Assembly (NCBI RefSeq): GCF_008709555.1
Contig: NZ_VYIJ01000001.1
Coordinates: forward strand, 114,459 to 178,458
Direction: 5' to 3'
DNA: 64,000 bases
Source of the DNA: Thermoplasma sp.
GTDB lineage: Archaea; Thermoplasmatota; Thermoplasmata; Thermoplasmatales; Thermoplasmataceae
The position numbers and the translations under genes were made by a program. Under the pieces are notes generated by a model. That model ran no database searches, was not told the origin of the DNA, and was given only the letters and a program-made list of their open reading frames with translations. Shown piece after piece: positions 18,299 through 28,295 of the stretch (position 1 is the first letter of the stretch; the number at the start of each line of letters is the position of its first letter).

Positions 18299-19699
18299 TC
18301 ATTGATGATTTTCCATAAGCTTTTCAGATAGCACAGTGAATAGAGCCAGAAGGCTTGCTGCGCCAGATACGAGAAATGTTATGGAGATCCCGTTCAGGAA
18401 ACCTGATTTCACCGCTTCGAAACCAGGTATCTTTATACCAAGGAAGGCAGAGCTTAGAGCCGTCTCTGGTACGTACAGAGCTACTATTGTGAACACCATT
18501 GACATACCTATGACTGATCCCAGGTTCAGGATGACCGTCCTTATACCGGCAGCAGATCCTCTCCTGTCTGGAGGAGCGGATGACATCAGTATGGCATTGC
18601 TCGGAGTATAGAAAAGCCCAATCCCGAATCCGACCATAACAAGGCCGATGTAGAATGGCACGTTTACGGATCTGACCAGCGAAAGAACTATCGACCCAAA
18701 GAAGGAAAGAAACAGACCCGCATATATCAGATGCGATTCCATTCTCCTCGTATTGATGTTCCCGACGAGATAGGAAGAAAGGCTCAGCGATACGGCATAT
18801 GGTATCACGATTATACTGGATCTCAAAGGCGAAATACCTAAAGGACCCTGCAGCATTATTATAACTATTAGAAGAGCAGAATACCTCGTTATCGAGTTGA
18901 GAAACGTCGCTATTGACTGTGTGGCAAATGGCCTTAACCTGAAGAGGGAGATGTCGATGAGCGAATCATCCCTGCCCCTCGACATCAGGATGAAAACTAT
19001 CAGTGAAACCACTGAGACCACGAGGAATATGACATCCACTGGATTCAACCAGAGATCCGGCGGGGCGAATGTTAGATAAACAACGATGAACACTATGAAG
19101 ATCGAGAAGAACACGGCAGGCTTCCAGTTTATACTCACCCTGCGCCTCTCTATCTCCCTTAGTTTCAGCGACATAACGTATCCCACAATGCCGAAGGGAA
19201 CGTTGAAAACGAAAACATATCTCCAGTTTATGGCTGTAAGCAGGCCACCCACAAGAGGGCCTATGGCAGTCGCAATCCCTATCACAAGGCTGTTTGTACC
19301 GATGGCCCATTTCAGCTCGTCCTGCCTGAAAGCATCGGCTATTATCGCCAGACTGTTAGAGAAGAGCAGTGCACCTCCAAGACCCTGGAGAACCCTTGCT
19401 ACCAGCAGCAGAGGGGCATCAGGACTGACCGCGGCCACAGCCGATCCAGAGATGAAGAAAAGATATCCCAGGGCGTAGAGCCTGTTTCTTCCCACAAAAT
19501 CAGAGTATCTTCCGAACAGTGGAGCACCGATGGTCATTACAAGCGGATAAACGACAAGGATCCATATAACATAGAAGAACGTGGTATGCAGTGATATCAT
19601 TATTGTGGGCAATGATATCAGAAGCGACGTACTGTTGATCACAGCAAGTAGCGATCCAATGCTCGTGACAGTTATTGCAATCAATTTATATGAATCCAT
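18299..19699 (-). CDS. MFS transporter, DHA2-type multidrug exporter-like
   Basis: The 466-residue protein has about 14 transmembrane helices. It shows the MFS signature between helices 2 and 3 (PLFGRYSDFVGRNRLYALG) and motif C-like GTNSLVIGIATAIGPLVGGLL in helix 5. This pattern marks 14-helix drug:proton antiporters (EmrB/QacA group). The substrate is unknown. The gene converges on the asparagine synthetase gene and lies 7 bp after the CBS-domain gene, which may be in the same operon. Confidence 0.87.
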   Translation of the reverse strand: MDSYKLIAITVTSIGSLLAVINSTSLLISLPTIMISLHTTFFYVIWILVVYPLVMTIGAPLFGRYSDFVGRNRLYALGYLFFISGSAVAAVSPDAPLLLVARVLQGLGGALLFSNSLAIIADAFRQDELKWAIGTNSLVIGIATAIGPLVGGLLTAINWRYVFVFNVPFGIVGYVMSLKLREIERRRVSINWKPAVFFSIFIVFIVVYLTFAPPDLWLNPVDVIFLVVSVVSLIVFILMSRGRDDSLIDISLFRLRPFATQSIATFLNSITRYSALLIVIIMLQGPLGISPLRSSIIVIPYAVSLSLSSYLVGNINTRRMESHLIYAGLFLSFFGSIVLSLVRSVNVPFYIGLVMVGFGIGLFYTPSNAILMSSAPPDRRGSAAGIRTVILNLGSVIGMSMVFTIVALYVPETALSSAFLGIKIPGFEAVKSGFLNGISITFLVSGAASLLALFTVLSEKLMENHQ

Positions 19700-19706
19700 T
19701 TGAGGG

Positions 19707-20129
19707 TCAGAGGTTGCCGAATCTGGATATTATGTCCGAGATGCTATCCATGTAGTCTTTGAATATCCTGAGGATATCGCGAGATGTTATCACGCCAAGG
19801 AGCTTGCCGTTCTTCATGACCGGGAGTCTCCGGATACCATTCTTGGCCATGATCTCGGTAACCTTGAATGTTGGTGTGTCTGGATCTATGGATATTATGG
19901 GCGAATTCATTATTTCATCGATACGGACTTTCCTCGGGTCTCGGTCTTGCGCTATGATCTTGTTGATGTAGTCCCACTCAGTTACCATCCCTCTGATCTC
20001 TCCATTCTCTGCGACTATTGCAAAGCCAACGTGATCCTGAGCCATTATCTTTGCGGCTTCGTATGCAGATGTTTCGCCCGCCATAACCTTGTCGTATTTC
20101 CTCATGACGTCTGAAGCGTAAAGCACCAT
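19707..20129 (-). CDS. CBS-domain pair protein
   Basis: The 140-residue protein consists of two CBS repeats (about residues 8-62 and 72-130). The second contains GIRRLPVMKNGKLLGVITSRDILR. Such stand-alone Bateman modules bind adenosyl ligands and act as energy or cofactor sensors. The target is unknown. It precedes the MFS gene by only 7 bp, so co-transcription is likely. Confidence 0.88.
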   Translation of the reverse strand: MVLYASDVMRKYDKVMAGETSAYEAAKIMAQDHVGFAIVAENGEIRGMVTEWDYINKIIAQDRDPRKVRIDEIMNSPIISIDPDTPTFKVTEIMAKNGIRRLPVMKNGKLLGVITSRDILRIFKDYMDSISDIISRFGNL

Positions 20130-20300
20130 GTCGCAATATCACAATTCTGTATTTACAGATTTGTCAGATATCCAGGTTTTCAGATTGACAAGTGCTCCAT
20201 TTTCATATTAATTCTGTGACACTGCAAATTGACGATGAGGCCGTATGTGGGATTTTCATTAAATATCAGAATTCAGTTGTCTGATGGAAACGATGGAAAA

Positions 20301-20346
20301 CATTTAATATCATAGGTTAATTATGAGTTAGCCTTTTTAAAAGGAG
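20301..20346 (+). promoter_or_regulatory. Promoter and ribosome binding site of psmB
   Basis: A TATA-like element (catttaatat, 20301-20310) is followed by an AGGAG site at 20342-20346, eight nt before the ATG. Unlike most first genes here, psmB therefore has a leader of about 25 nt with a good Shine-Dalgarno site. Confidence 0.5.
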
Positions 20347-20354
20347 TTGATGTT

Positions 20355-20990
20355 ATGAATCAGACTTTAGAAACTGGTACAACCACTGTTGGTATCACAC
20401 TGAAAGATGCTGTGATCATGGCTACTGAAAGGCGCGTCACAATGGAGAATTTCATCATGCATAAGAACGGTAAAAAGCTGTTTCAGATCGATACTTATAC
20501 CGGGATGACAATAGCGGGGCTTGTTGGAGACGCACAGGTTCTCGTCAGGTACATGAAGGCTGAACTTGAGCTCTACAGGCTTCAGAGGAGAGTCAACATG
20601 CCTGTAGAGGCCGTTGCCACCCTTCTATCGAACATGCTCAATCAGGTTAAGTACATGCCATACATGGTACAGCTTCTCGTAGGTGGAATAGACACAGCTC
20701 CTCACGTCTTCTCGATTGATGCCGCCGGAGGATCAGTTGAGGATATTTATGCCAGTACAGGATCCGGATCACCGTTCGTCTACGGTGTACTCGAGTCACA
20801 ATACAGCGAGAAGATGACGGTTGATGAGGGAGTAGATCTCGTTATAAAGGCCATAAGCGCGGCCAAACAGAGAGATTCGGCATCTGGAGGCATGATAGAT
20901 GTCGCCGTAATAACGAAGAAGGACGGATATGTCCAGCTTCCCACCGAACAGATAGAATCCAGGATCAGGAAGCTCGGATTAATTCTGTAA
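20355..20990 (+). CDS. psmB: 20S proteasome beta subunit
   Basis: The 211-residue precursor has the eight-residue propeptide MNQTLETG before the catalytic TTTVG. In mature numbering Thr1, Glu17 and Lys33 are present. The subunit forms the two inner seven-member rings that hydrolyse peptides. The sequence matches the Thermoplasma acidophilum proteasome beta subunit as I remember it, with only a few conservative differences. The alpha subunit is not in this window. The gene lies 41 bp upstream of fttA on the same strand. Confidence 0.98.
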   Translation: MNQTLETGTTTVGITLKDAVIMATERRVTMENFIMHKNGKKLFQIDTYTGMTIAGLVGDAQVLVRYMKAELELYRLQRRVNMPVEAVATLLSNMLNQVKYMPYMVQLLVGGIDTAPHVFSIDAAGGSVEDIYASTGSGSPFVYGVLESQYSEKMTVDEGVDLVIKAISAAKQRDSASGGMIDVAVITKKDGYVQLPTEQIESRIRKLGLIL

Positions 20991-21031
20991 AATCATCCAA
21001 TATTTTTTTAAATTTTAAAGGTGTACGACCT

Positions 21032-22951
21032 ATGGGTTTTCATGACTATATTGAAGAAACAAGGCATATATTTGACCGTCTGTATCCGGATAACAAGATA
21101 ACGGACATAGACTATGAGGGTCCAACGATAGTAGTTTACACGAAGGATCCTGAGCTGTTCGCGAAGAGAGATGACCTTGCTAGGCAGATAGCCCAGGAGA
21201 TCAGGCGCAGGATAGCCATTAGGCCAGATCCATCAATACTGCTGCCGGAGGATCAGGCACGTGATTCAATAGAGAAGATAATACCGAAGGAGGCAGGCCT
21301 TGAAGACATATACTTTGAACCAGATACCGGCGAGGTCATAATAGAACTGGATGAGCCGTCCATAGTTACTGCGCGCGGTACGGACTATGTCCAGGAAATA
21401 AAGAGCAAGACGCAGTGGTCACCACGCATAGTGCGGGCACCACCCATGTACTCCAGAACAGTCAAGGAAGTAAGGGAGTTCATGAGGGAGGTGAAGCAGG
21501 AGAGAAAGGAGTTCCTGCACAACCTCGGTGTTAAACTCTCAGGGCCACCTATGGTTGGAGAGACATGGGTAAGGTTGACGGCGCTAGGAGGCCATTCAGA
21601 GGTTGGAAGGAGTGCTACACTGGTTTCAACAAAGAATTCGAAGGTACTCATAGACTGCGGTATGATGAACGTCGGTCCAGATGCCGACCCATGGGATGCT
21701 GCACCATATCTCTATGTTCCAGAGGTACAGCCTCTTAGCACTATCGATGCCGTGATACTTACTCATGCGCATCTCGATCACTCCGGTCTGCTCCCCCTTC
21801 TCTTCAAGTATGGGTACGACGGCCCGGTCTACATGACGCCGCCCACCAGGGATCTTGCGGCTCTCCTTCAGAACGATTACATAAAGGTTGCCAGGATGGA
21901 GGGCGGAAAGGTTCCATACGAATCAAAGTACATACGCGAGGAACTGAAGCACACCATAACTCTGAGATACGGGGAGACTACCGACATAACCAGGGATATG
22001 AGGCTGACCTTTTACAACGCAGGCCATATACTAGGATCGGCCTCAGTGCATCTGCATATAGGCGACGGGCTTTACAACGTTGTCCTGTCCGGGGACGTTA
22101 AATTCGAGAAGACATGGCTCTTTAACCCGGCGAACAACAAGTTTCCAAGGGCTGAAACATTCATGACCGAATCGACGTACGGCGGACGCGATGATTATTC
22201 TTTCACAAGGGAGGAGGCAACGCAGACGCTGATCGATATCATAAACAGGACGCATGACAGGGGCGGATCAGTCCTGATACCCGTTTTTGCCGTCGGCAGG
22301 AGCCAGGAGGTCATGATAGTCCTGGAGGACGCCATGCGCAACGGCAGGATACCACAGATGGACGTTTACCTTGATGGTATGATAATGGAGGCAACGGCAA
22401 TACACGCTGCTTATCCAGAATACCTCAACAAGGAGCTCCGCGAGGCCATAATGGTCAGGAAGGAGAACCCATTCCTGAGCCCGATATTTAAGAAGGTAGA
22501 AACGAGAGAGCAGAGGGAGGACATCTCTGAGAGCCCTGAGAGCAAGATCGTTCTCGCCACATCCGGTATGATGAACGGCGGCCCGGTCATGGAATATTTC
22601 AAGGCCTGGTCATCCAATCCTAAGCATACCCTGGTATTCGTCGGTTATCAGGCCGATGGTACGCTGGGGAAGAAGATACAGAGCGGCGCTCCAGAGGTAA
22701 TGCTGTCTGACGAGGGAAAGAACGTAACCTATCCCGTGAAGATGGATGTCGAGACCGCAGAGGGCTTTTCCGGACATTCCACCAAGAAGCAGCTTCTGGC
22801 CTATATCGCAACAATGCAGCCAAAACCAAAGAAGATCCTTGTGAACCATGGGGACAATGGAAAGACAGCCGAGTTCGCACGTCTCGTGAGACAGAGATTC
22901 AATATAGAAGCTTATGCGCTTAAAAATTTAGAGACTATACGACTGTTCTAA
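21032..22951 (+). CDS. fttA: aCPSF1/FttA ribonuclease, transcription termination factor
   Basis: The 639-residue protein has two N-terminal KH-type RNA-binding domains (to about residue 145). A metallo-beta-lactamase core follows, with His245, His247, Asp249 and His250 in THAHLDHSGLL. A beta-CASP domain comes next (LIPVFAVGRSQE, ATSGMMNGGP), then a C-terminal metal site (EGFSGHSTKKQL). The archaeal family cleaves nascent RNA and terminates transcription by RNA polymerase. An AAAGGTG site precedes the ATG. Co-transcription with psmB is possible. Confidence 0.95.
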   Translation: MGFHDYIEETRHIFDRLYPDNKITDIDYEGPTIVVYTKDPELFAKRDDLARQIAQEIRRRIAIRPDPSILLPEDQARDSIEKIIPKEAGLEDIYFEPDTGEVIIELDEPSIVTARGTDYVQEIKSKTQWSPRIVRAPPMYSRTVKEVREFMREVKQERKEFLHNLGVKLSGPPMVGETWVRLTALGGHSEVGRSATLVSTKNSKVLIDCGMMNVGPDADPWDAAPYLYVPEVQPLSTIDAVILTHAHLDHSGLLPLLFKYGYDGPVYMTPPTRDLAALLQNDYIKVARMEGGKVPYESKYIREELKHTITLRYGETTDITRDMRLTFYNAGHILGSASVHLHIGDGLYNVVLSGDVKFEKTWLFNPANNKFPRAETFMTESTYGGRDDYSFTREEATQTLIDIINRTHDRGGSVLIPVFAVGRSQEVMIVLEDAMRNGRIPQMDVYLDGMIMEATAIHAAYPEYLNKELREAIMVRKENPFLSPIFKKVETREQREDISESPESKIVLATSGMMNGGPVMEYFKAWSSNPKHTLVFVGYQADGTLGKKIQSGAPEVMLSDEGKNVTYPVKMDVETAEGFSGHSTKKQLLAYIATMQPKPKKILVNHGDNGKTAEFARLVRQRFNIEAYALKNLETIRLF

Positions 22952-22990
22952 CGGCATAAACATTATATATACATATTTTAATGCACGACT

Positions 22991-24652
22991 ATGAACATAA
23001 AGATAATAGTGATATCCGTGGCGATTTTTTCTGTCATGGGTTTCGCTCTGACCAGCATGGCTGCCACCAGTCCGACACCGACTGAGGTGACCGCTGGTAA
23101 TTATACAATAAATATATTCAACAACAGTGTCATAAAAAATATAAGCTTCAACGGAACTTCCATAGTGAACTATGGAAAGGTATCCGGTAAGAATCTGTCA
23201 AGCCAATCAGGCATGATTGGCAACATGAACCAGTTCAGCGGTGTGTACAACCTCAGCTACATGAACACCGAGGACGGCAGCGGGCTACTGATGGCAACAT
23301 ATGGATCGACGGCAAGCATACAGCTGAATTTCACGGCGACTCCGAAGCCTCTGCCCATAGGTCATACGGATGATATGTCAAACTATGTTAATCTTTACTA
23401 TGTTGACATTTCGGGATACAACTTTACCATAGCCTCAACAGTCGCTGCGACTGTTGCCGGAAGCAACTACACGTTTTCAGTTCCTTCGTCCTCATTCGTC
23501 AAGTATGTGATCGTTGCGATAGTGAGCAATAGCGCCATGAATAACATGTTCGATCATTTTGAGCATGAGATAAACGGATACAGATTCTCTTACGACAGTT
23601 CGACTGGTCTCGTAAATGGGAGATTCCTGAATTTCACATTCTACAGCTCAAATCAGACAATATCGAATTACTTCGATAAGCTCTCCAACATGACCATCTT
23701 CAAGAACATAACTGCAAAAGCAACAGGTAATCAGAATTTCCAGTTTTACACAGGTATGTATGTTGGAAACATATTCTACGATTCATCGGCCTATTACAGC
23801 CTGATGGTTCATGACAACCCGGCACTTCAGTCAACATTCATGCTTATAAATGGAACCATACACTTCAATGTTTCCAAGAACATGACCATAACACAGAAGA
23901 ACTTCACATTCAACGACAGGTTTGATTACAGCGGAGAATTCGACAATCTATCCATGGACATGCAGCAGAGTGTCTACGGTGGCGGATCATTCGTGTTCCT
24001 CAGTGCTCCGCACTTCTACGGAATGATGACCTTCGCAGGGGCCAGGAACGTAATGGTCAACGGGACGGAGATAACGGCCAATACGAATGGTACCATGGTC
24101 GTTTCGTTTGTCTCTCCACCGGGCCTGTCCAATGGCGTGAAGCATTTTGCTCCCATGGCCTACGCTCTTGAGCACGGTAAGCTTGGTCTGCAGGTGGCCA
24201 TAGAGAAGGTAAATTCAACGCTCAACAACATGACGCTTGATCTGAACACCTCCATAAGCGCCGTGATAAAGAGTGCCAGCTCGAGCGGCGTCGTGATAAA
24301 TATTAATTCATCCGAATCCAGCGGTACAGTGATAGCGGTGTATGTGGCAAGCAACGTCATGAATGCATCGAAGCTTGTGGTTAAATTTGATGGGTCCGCG
24401 GCCGTACAGGTTTCTGCGTCTGCTCTGGTAAACGAGACCTCAACGACGACAGCATACTACAACGTGACGGCTGATGGCAATGGATCGCTCGTTATGATAT
24501 ACATACCGCACTTCTCGGACCATACCATAGAGATCGAACCATACGTCGCTACTTCGACGCCCGTATCTATGTATTATTACATAGCGGTAATAGTGGTGAT
24601 TGTTGCCATAATAGCTGCAGTCGGATACGTAATGGTAAGAAGAAAACAATAA
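22991..24652 (+). CDS. Sequon-rich surface protein with C-terminal membrane anchor
   Basis: The 553-residue protein has a signal peptide (residues 1-25, ending near SMAATS). The long beta-rich ectodomain carries more than 25 N-x-S/T sequons. One transmembrane helix at 522-546 is followed by a short basic tail (RRKQ). It should be exported, heavily N-glycosylated and anchored facing outward. Thermoplasma has no cell wall, so this may be part of its glycoprotein coat. I do not recognise the ectodomain family. The TATA box at 22962-22972 implies a leaderless message. Confidence 0.75.
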   Translation: MNIKIIVISVAIFSVMGFALTSMAATSPTPTEVTAGNYTINIFNNSVIKNISFNGTSIVNYGKVSGKNLSSQSGMIGNMNQFSGVYNLSYMNTEDGSGLLMATYGSTASIQLNFTATPKPLPIGHTDDMSNYVNLYYVDISGYNFTIASTVAATVAGSNYTFSVPSSSFVKYVIVAIVSNSAMNNMFDHFEHEINGYRFSYDSSTGLVNGRFLNFTFYSSNQTISNYFDKLSNMTIFKNITAKATGNQNFQFYTGMYVGNIFYDSSAYYSLMVHDNPALQSTFMLINGTIHFNVSKNMTITQKNFTFNDRFDYSGEFDNLSMDMQQSVYGGGSFVFLSAPHFYGMMTFAGARNVMVNGTEITANTNGTMVVSFVSPPGLSNGVKHFAPMAYALEHGKLGLQVAIEKVNSTLNNMTLDLNTSISAVIKSASSSGVVININSSESSGTVIAVYVASNVMNASKLVVKFDGSAAVQVSASALVNETSTTTAYYNVTADGNGSLVMIYIPHFSDHTIEIEPYVATSTPVSMYYYIAVIVVIVAIIAAVGYVMVRRKQ

Positions 24653-24671
24653 TAAATTAATTTTTTATTTA
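24653..24671. terminator. A/T-rich terminator between convergent genes
   Basis: The 19 bp between the convergent surface-protein and transaldolase stops are A/T only. They contain a T6 run on the plus strand, with A/T-rich sequence beyond it, which suits U-tract termination in both directions. Confidence 0.4.
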
Positions 24672-25343
24672 TTATAAAATAAATTTACCATCAGGAGAAA
24701 CTTTTTTCCAATCTTCAAGGAATTTTGCTAGGCCTTCATCCGTTTTAGGATGCTTCATGAGCGATTTGAGGACAGCAAAGGGTACGGTCACCACGTCCGC
24801 ACCTATCACGGCTGAACGCAGCACATGAACAGGGTTCCTGATGGATGCCACAAGTATCTGCGTCTTTATTATGTAGTTGTTGAATATCGTCCTGATCATA
24901 TCTATTATCTGCATACCATCCTCTCCGATGTCATCAAGCCTCCCTACGAATGGAGAAACGTATGTAGCACCAGCCTTTGCTGCCAGAAGGGCCTGAATGG
25001 GATTAAACACAAGGGTACAGTTCGTGTTGATGTGTTCAGAACTCAACGTCTTTATGGCCCTGAGGCCATCCTCCGTCATCGGTATCTTGACCACAGCATT
25101 GTCGCCAAGGCCGTGTATTTTTCTTGCCTCCTCAACCATGCCCTCATACTTTGTGGAGACGACCTCTACGCTCACGGGGCCATCCACTGTCTTCAGTATC
25201 TCCCTTATTATGTCTCCGTATTTCTTTCCGTTGACGGCCTCCTTGGATATGAGCGTTGGATTAGTCGTTACGCCATCCACAATGCCCCAGTTTATTCCAG
25301 TGCGTATCTCCTCTATATTTGCTGTGTCAAGGAATATTTTCAT
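24672..25343 (-). CDS. tal: Transaldolase (small, single-domain type)
   Basis: The 223-residue TIM-barrel protein is of the short transaldolase/fructose-6-phosphate aldolase group. The Schiff-base lysine is Lys86 ([13 protein letters not shown]), with GVTTNPTLI at 24-32. It moves dihydroxyacetone units between sugar phosphates in the non-oxidative pentose phosphate pathway. Its start overlaps the transketolase C-terminal gene by 17 bp, so translation is coupled. Transaldolase activity rather than F6P aldolase is inferred from the transketolase neighbours. Confidence 0.93.
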   Translation of the reverse strand: MKIFLDTANIEEIRTGINWGIVDGVTTNPTLISKEAVNGKKYGDIIREILKTVDGPVSVEVVSTKYEGMVEEARKIHGLGDNAVVKIPMTEDGLRAIKTLSSEHINTNCTLVFNPIQALLAAKAGATYVSPFVGRLDDIGEDGMQIIDMIRTIFNNYIIKTQILVASIRNPVHVLRSAVIGADVVTVPFAVLKSLMKHPKTDEGLAKFLEDWKKVSPDGKFIL

Positions 25344-26277
25344 AGTTCTTCTCCTCCAAGCAGGTCATAGCTTCGTTTATTATATCTTTAACATCCATGT
25401 GGAAGTATGAGAATAGCTCCCAGGCCTTTCCGGACTTACCGAATGTATCGCGCATACCTATACGCCTCACCGGTACCGGATAGTATTCCGAGGTCACCTC
25501 CGCAACACGGCTTCCAAGACCGTTATAGATGGAATGTTCCTCAGCCGTTATTATGTGACCTGTTTCCCGGGCAGCCTTTATTATGGCGTCCCTGTCTATG
25601 GGCTTTATCGAGGACATATTGATTACCCTGGCGTCGATGCCCTGTTTCTTAAGGGCCTCAGCAGCTTCGAGGGACTTCGATACCATAACTCCATCGGCCA
25701 CTATGGTGATGTCATTACCATCCCTCATTGTCTTCGATCTGCCCATCCTGAATTCGTAGTCTTCATCGTTTATAACCGGGAACTTCTCCCTGCTGAGCCT
25801 TACATAGTGTGGTTTATCCACGCCTGCGAGATAGTCTATTACGCTTCTCGTTTCTACTGAATCCGCAGGCACTATGACGTTCATATTTGGAAGGCCGGCC
25901 ATTATCCCGACGTCTTCAACGATCTGGTGCGTCGCCCCGTCCTCACCCACGGTTATTCCTCCATGGGTTACCACAAATCTGACAGGTGCATTGTTGTAGC
26001 ACACGGACTGTCTGATCTGTTCGTAGGTTCTGGTGAGGAATATAGCAAACGTGGACACGAATGGCTTCTTTCCTGAGAGAGCAAGACCAGCTGCGGCAGT
26101 GACCATGGACTGTTCAGATATGCCCATGTTGAAGAACCTGTCAGGGAAGGCGTTTGCGAAGTATCCAGTCTTCGTCGAAGAGGACAGGTCGGCATCAAGG
26201 ACGACAATGTTCCTGTCTACGGATCCGAGCTTCACCAGTTCCTTACCGTAAACATCCCTGAGACTCTCTGTCTTCAT
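25327..26277 (-). CDS. Transketolase, C-terminal subunit
   Basis: The 316-residue protein carries the pyrimidine-binding and C-terminal domains of transketolase: [37 protein letters not shown] (the Glu that activates TPP) and [19 protein letters not shown]. It pairs with the N-terminal half encoded just upstream, with which it overlaps by 4 nt. The split form is common in archaea. The two chains together transfer two-carbon units between sugar phosphates. Confidence 0.95.
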   Translation of the reverse strand: MKTESLRDVYGKELVKLGSVDRNIVVLDADLSSSTKTGYFANAFPDRFFNMGISEQSMVTAAAGLALSGKKPFVSTFAIFLTRTYEQIRQSVCYNNAPVRFVVTHGGITVGEDGATHQIVEDVGIMAGLPNMNVIVPADSVETRSVIDYLAGVDKPHYVRLSREKFPVINDEDYEFRMGRSKTMRDGNDITIVADGVMVSKSLEAAEALKKQGIDARVINMSSIKPIDRDAIIKAARETGHIITAEEHSIYNGLGSRVAEVTSEYYPVPVRRIGMRDTFGKSGKAWELFSYFHMDVKDIINEAMTCLEEKNYENIP

Positions 26278-27095
26278 ATCTCCTCACCCAGCTGTTTCAT
26301 CGCTCTCCTGTAGAGATCCTCTGATTCTGGCGGACTGCCATGATATTTTGGATTGTTCTCCATGAAATCAACGCCCTTTCCCTTGACAGTGTTGGCTATG
26401 ATGAACGTCGGCCTATCCGACCTCTTCGATCTTTCTATTGCATTTTCTATCTCGCTGAAGCTGTGACCATCGATCTCCATGACGTTCCATCCGAAGCTCT
26501 CGACCATCGCATGGATATCGTGCAGCGGCATTATGTCCCTTGTGTAGCCATCAAGCTGGATGCCGTTCCTGTCCAGTATGGCAACGAGGTTCTTCAGATT
26601 GTACTTGTAGCCGGCCATCAGGGATTCCCAGACGTTGCCTTCCTCCATCTCACCGTCTCCGAGGATGACGAAGACCCGGTAGTCTAGTCCGTCGATCTTG
26701 GATGCCAGAGCCATCCCGACACCCACGCCAAGACCCTGGCCCAGGGATCCTGTTGATACCTCCACACCAGGTATCTCCCTGGAAACATGGCCCTCGAGGT
26801 GCGAATCTATCTTCCTGAATCCAGCAAGATCGGAAACTGGGAAGAACCCGCGAAGAGCAAGAGTTGCGTAAAGGGCGGGAGATGCATGCCCCTTGCTCAG
26901 AATAAGGCGATCTCTCTTTGGATCCTGTGGATTCTTTGGATCAATGTTCATCTCCCTGAAATACAGGACCGTCAGAATATCTGCAATGCTCAAGGAACCA
27001 CCAGGATGGCCACTCTGAGCATTATAGACCATCCTCACTATTTCCCTCCTGATCCGGAGGGCGATCTCGCTCAAGTCGACCTGATAGGTTTCCAT
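26274..27095 (-). CDS. Transketolase, N-terminal subunit
   Basis: The 273-residue protein is the TPP pyrophosphate-binding half. It shows NAQSGHPGGSLS near residue 25, SKGHASPALYA near 68, the TPP motif GDGEMEEGNVWES near 148 and FIANTVKGKG near 240. The ATG lies after A/T-rich DNA at 27100-27135. The kdgA stop is about 85 bp upstream, so the gene may be transcribed from its own promoter or as part of a four-gene unit. Confidence 0.95.
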   Translation of the reverse strand: METYQVDLSEIALRIRREIVRMVYNAQSGHPGGSLSIADILTVLYFREMNIDPKNPQDPKRDRLILSKGHASPALYATLALRGFFPVSDLAGFRKIDSHLEGHVSREIPGVEVSTGSLGQGLGVGVGMALASKIDGLDYRVFVILGDGEMEEGNVWESLMAGYKYNLKNLVAILDRNGIQLDGYTRDIMPLHDIHAMVESFGWNVMEIDGHSFSEIENAIERSKRSDRPTFIIANTVKGKGVDFMENNPKYHGSPPESEDLYRRAMKQLGEEI

Positions 27096-27179
27096 TTTAT
27101 TTACGGGAGATCATATCAAACAAATATATAAGCAAGTATTAACCTCATCAGTAACAACGGCAGGACTTGGGATTTTACG

Positions 27180-28049
27180 TCAGCGGGTGGGATATTTTCC
27201 GTACCGCCGCAGTATGGCGTTGATCTCTGTTCGCAGCTTTTCTTCTGATTCCAGATCCAGTGCATAAAATGGCGGTCTGGGATCGCCTGCATCGTATCCA
27301 CGGAGTATCCTCACGAGACTATAGTTTGATGCCCATTGACCGTAGCGTGAAGCTGCATCGATGATCTCATCGATGATGATCTGGTTTGTCCGGCCATATC
27401 TGGCGGTATCATCAAGGATCTGAACGAACATCTCTGTGGCATAATTTCCTGCTGCAGCAACTGCACCATCCAGTCCGTTTAGTGCTGCATATAGTACGTA
27501 GTTGCTTGGTCCGGAAAAGACGAGAAAGTCATCTAGAACGTATTTGTACCTCAGCATATGGTCGATGTCGTTCACCGTATCCTTGACGCCCACAATGTTT
27601 CCGCCACGCTTACGGATCTTTTTAGCAATGTCAGCGTTCACGTCATAGCCTGTGAATTTTGGATAGTTGTATATGAACGTATCCATGATACCGGATATCT
27701 CAGTATAATAGCGTACGATCCATTCTTCAGGTATGCCTCCGAAGTAGTATGGTGGAATGGCGGCTGCTGCATAGAAGCCCATTGCCCTTGCGATCTTGGC
27801 AAGTTCTATGCTCTCCTCCAGATTGAGTGATCCAACCTGGAATATGACCCTGTCCGGTATATCGGAACAGTATTCCGCTAGCTTCTTCCTCTCCTGAAAT
27901 GAAAGAGTAGGCCCCATACCGTTGGTGCCGGCAATAAAAATCATGTCTATTCCGTCCTCCAGAAGCCTGCGACAGTGATCCTTGAACTTATCTCCATCTA
28001 TTTCTTTACCCTTGAAGGGGGTCAACACCGGTACGACCTTGAATGGCAT
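27180..28049 (-). CDS. kdgA: 2-keto-3-deoxygluconate aldolase (DHDPS family)
   Basis: The 289-residue lyase of the DHDPS/NAL family has GTNGMG (41-46), Tyr129 in YNYP and the Schiff-base Lys156 in GNIVGVKD. Thermoacidophilic archaea split KDG into pyruvate and glyceraldehyde by such enzymes in the non-phosphorylative Entner-Doudoroff route. The adjacent transketolase and transaldolase support a sugar role over dihydrodipicolinate synthesis. The minus-strand TATA-like ctttaataca at 28068-28077 implies a leaderless start. Confidence 0.85.
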   Translation of the reverse strand: MPFKVVPVLTPFKGKEIDGDKFKDHCRRLLEDGIDMIFIAGTNGMGPTLSFQERKKLAEYCSDIPDRVIFQVGSLNLEESIELAKIARAMGFYAAAAIPPYYFGGIPEEWIVRYYTEISGIMDTFIYNYPKFTGYDVNADIAKKIRKRGGNIVGVKDTVNDIDHMLRYKYVLDDFLVFSGPSNYVLYAALNGLDGAVAAAGNYATEMFVQILDDTARYGRTNQIIIDEIIDAASRYGQWASNYSLVRILRGYDAGDPRPPFYALDLESEEKLRTEINAILRRYGKYPTR

Positions 28050-28136
28050 GTATGAATATCGAAATATGATGTATTAAAGTGTCTTTCACGCCTGATCCAA
28101 ATATTTTTATATAAGAATGTAATAAGATTAATTACA

Positions 28137-28198
28137 CATTTTTACACAAAAGTAAAAATGAACCTGTTTCCACCCCTGGGGTGAAATTCCCTAGGGAA
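28137..28198. promoter_or_regulatory. Three consecutive perfect inverted repeats between divergent genes
   Basis: There are three sites. The first has 9-bp arms CATTTTTAC / GTAAAAATG with a 6-nt spacer (28137-28160). The second is the 13-mer CACCCCTGGGGTG, a palindrome around a central T (28171-28183). The third is the 12-mer TTCCCTAGGGAA (28187-28198), three nt further on. They lie between kdgA (leftward) and the permease (rightward), upstream of both TATA boxes. They look like operator sites for one or more dimeric regulators. Confidence 0.5.
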
Positions 28199-28295
28199 AT
28201 GATTGTTGTGTTTTCTCAATATTATTGTGCTGAATTATTAATCAGATATATTTGATAAATTTTAAATATATATTTGATTATGATCATTGGATAGA

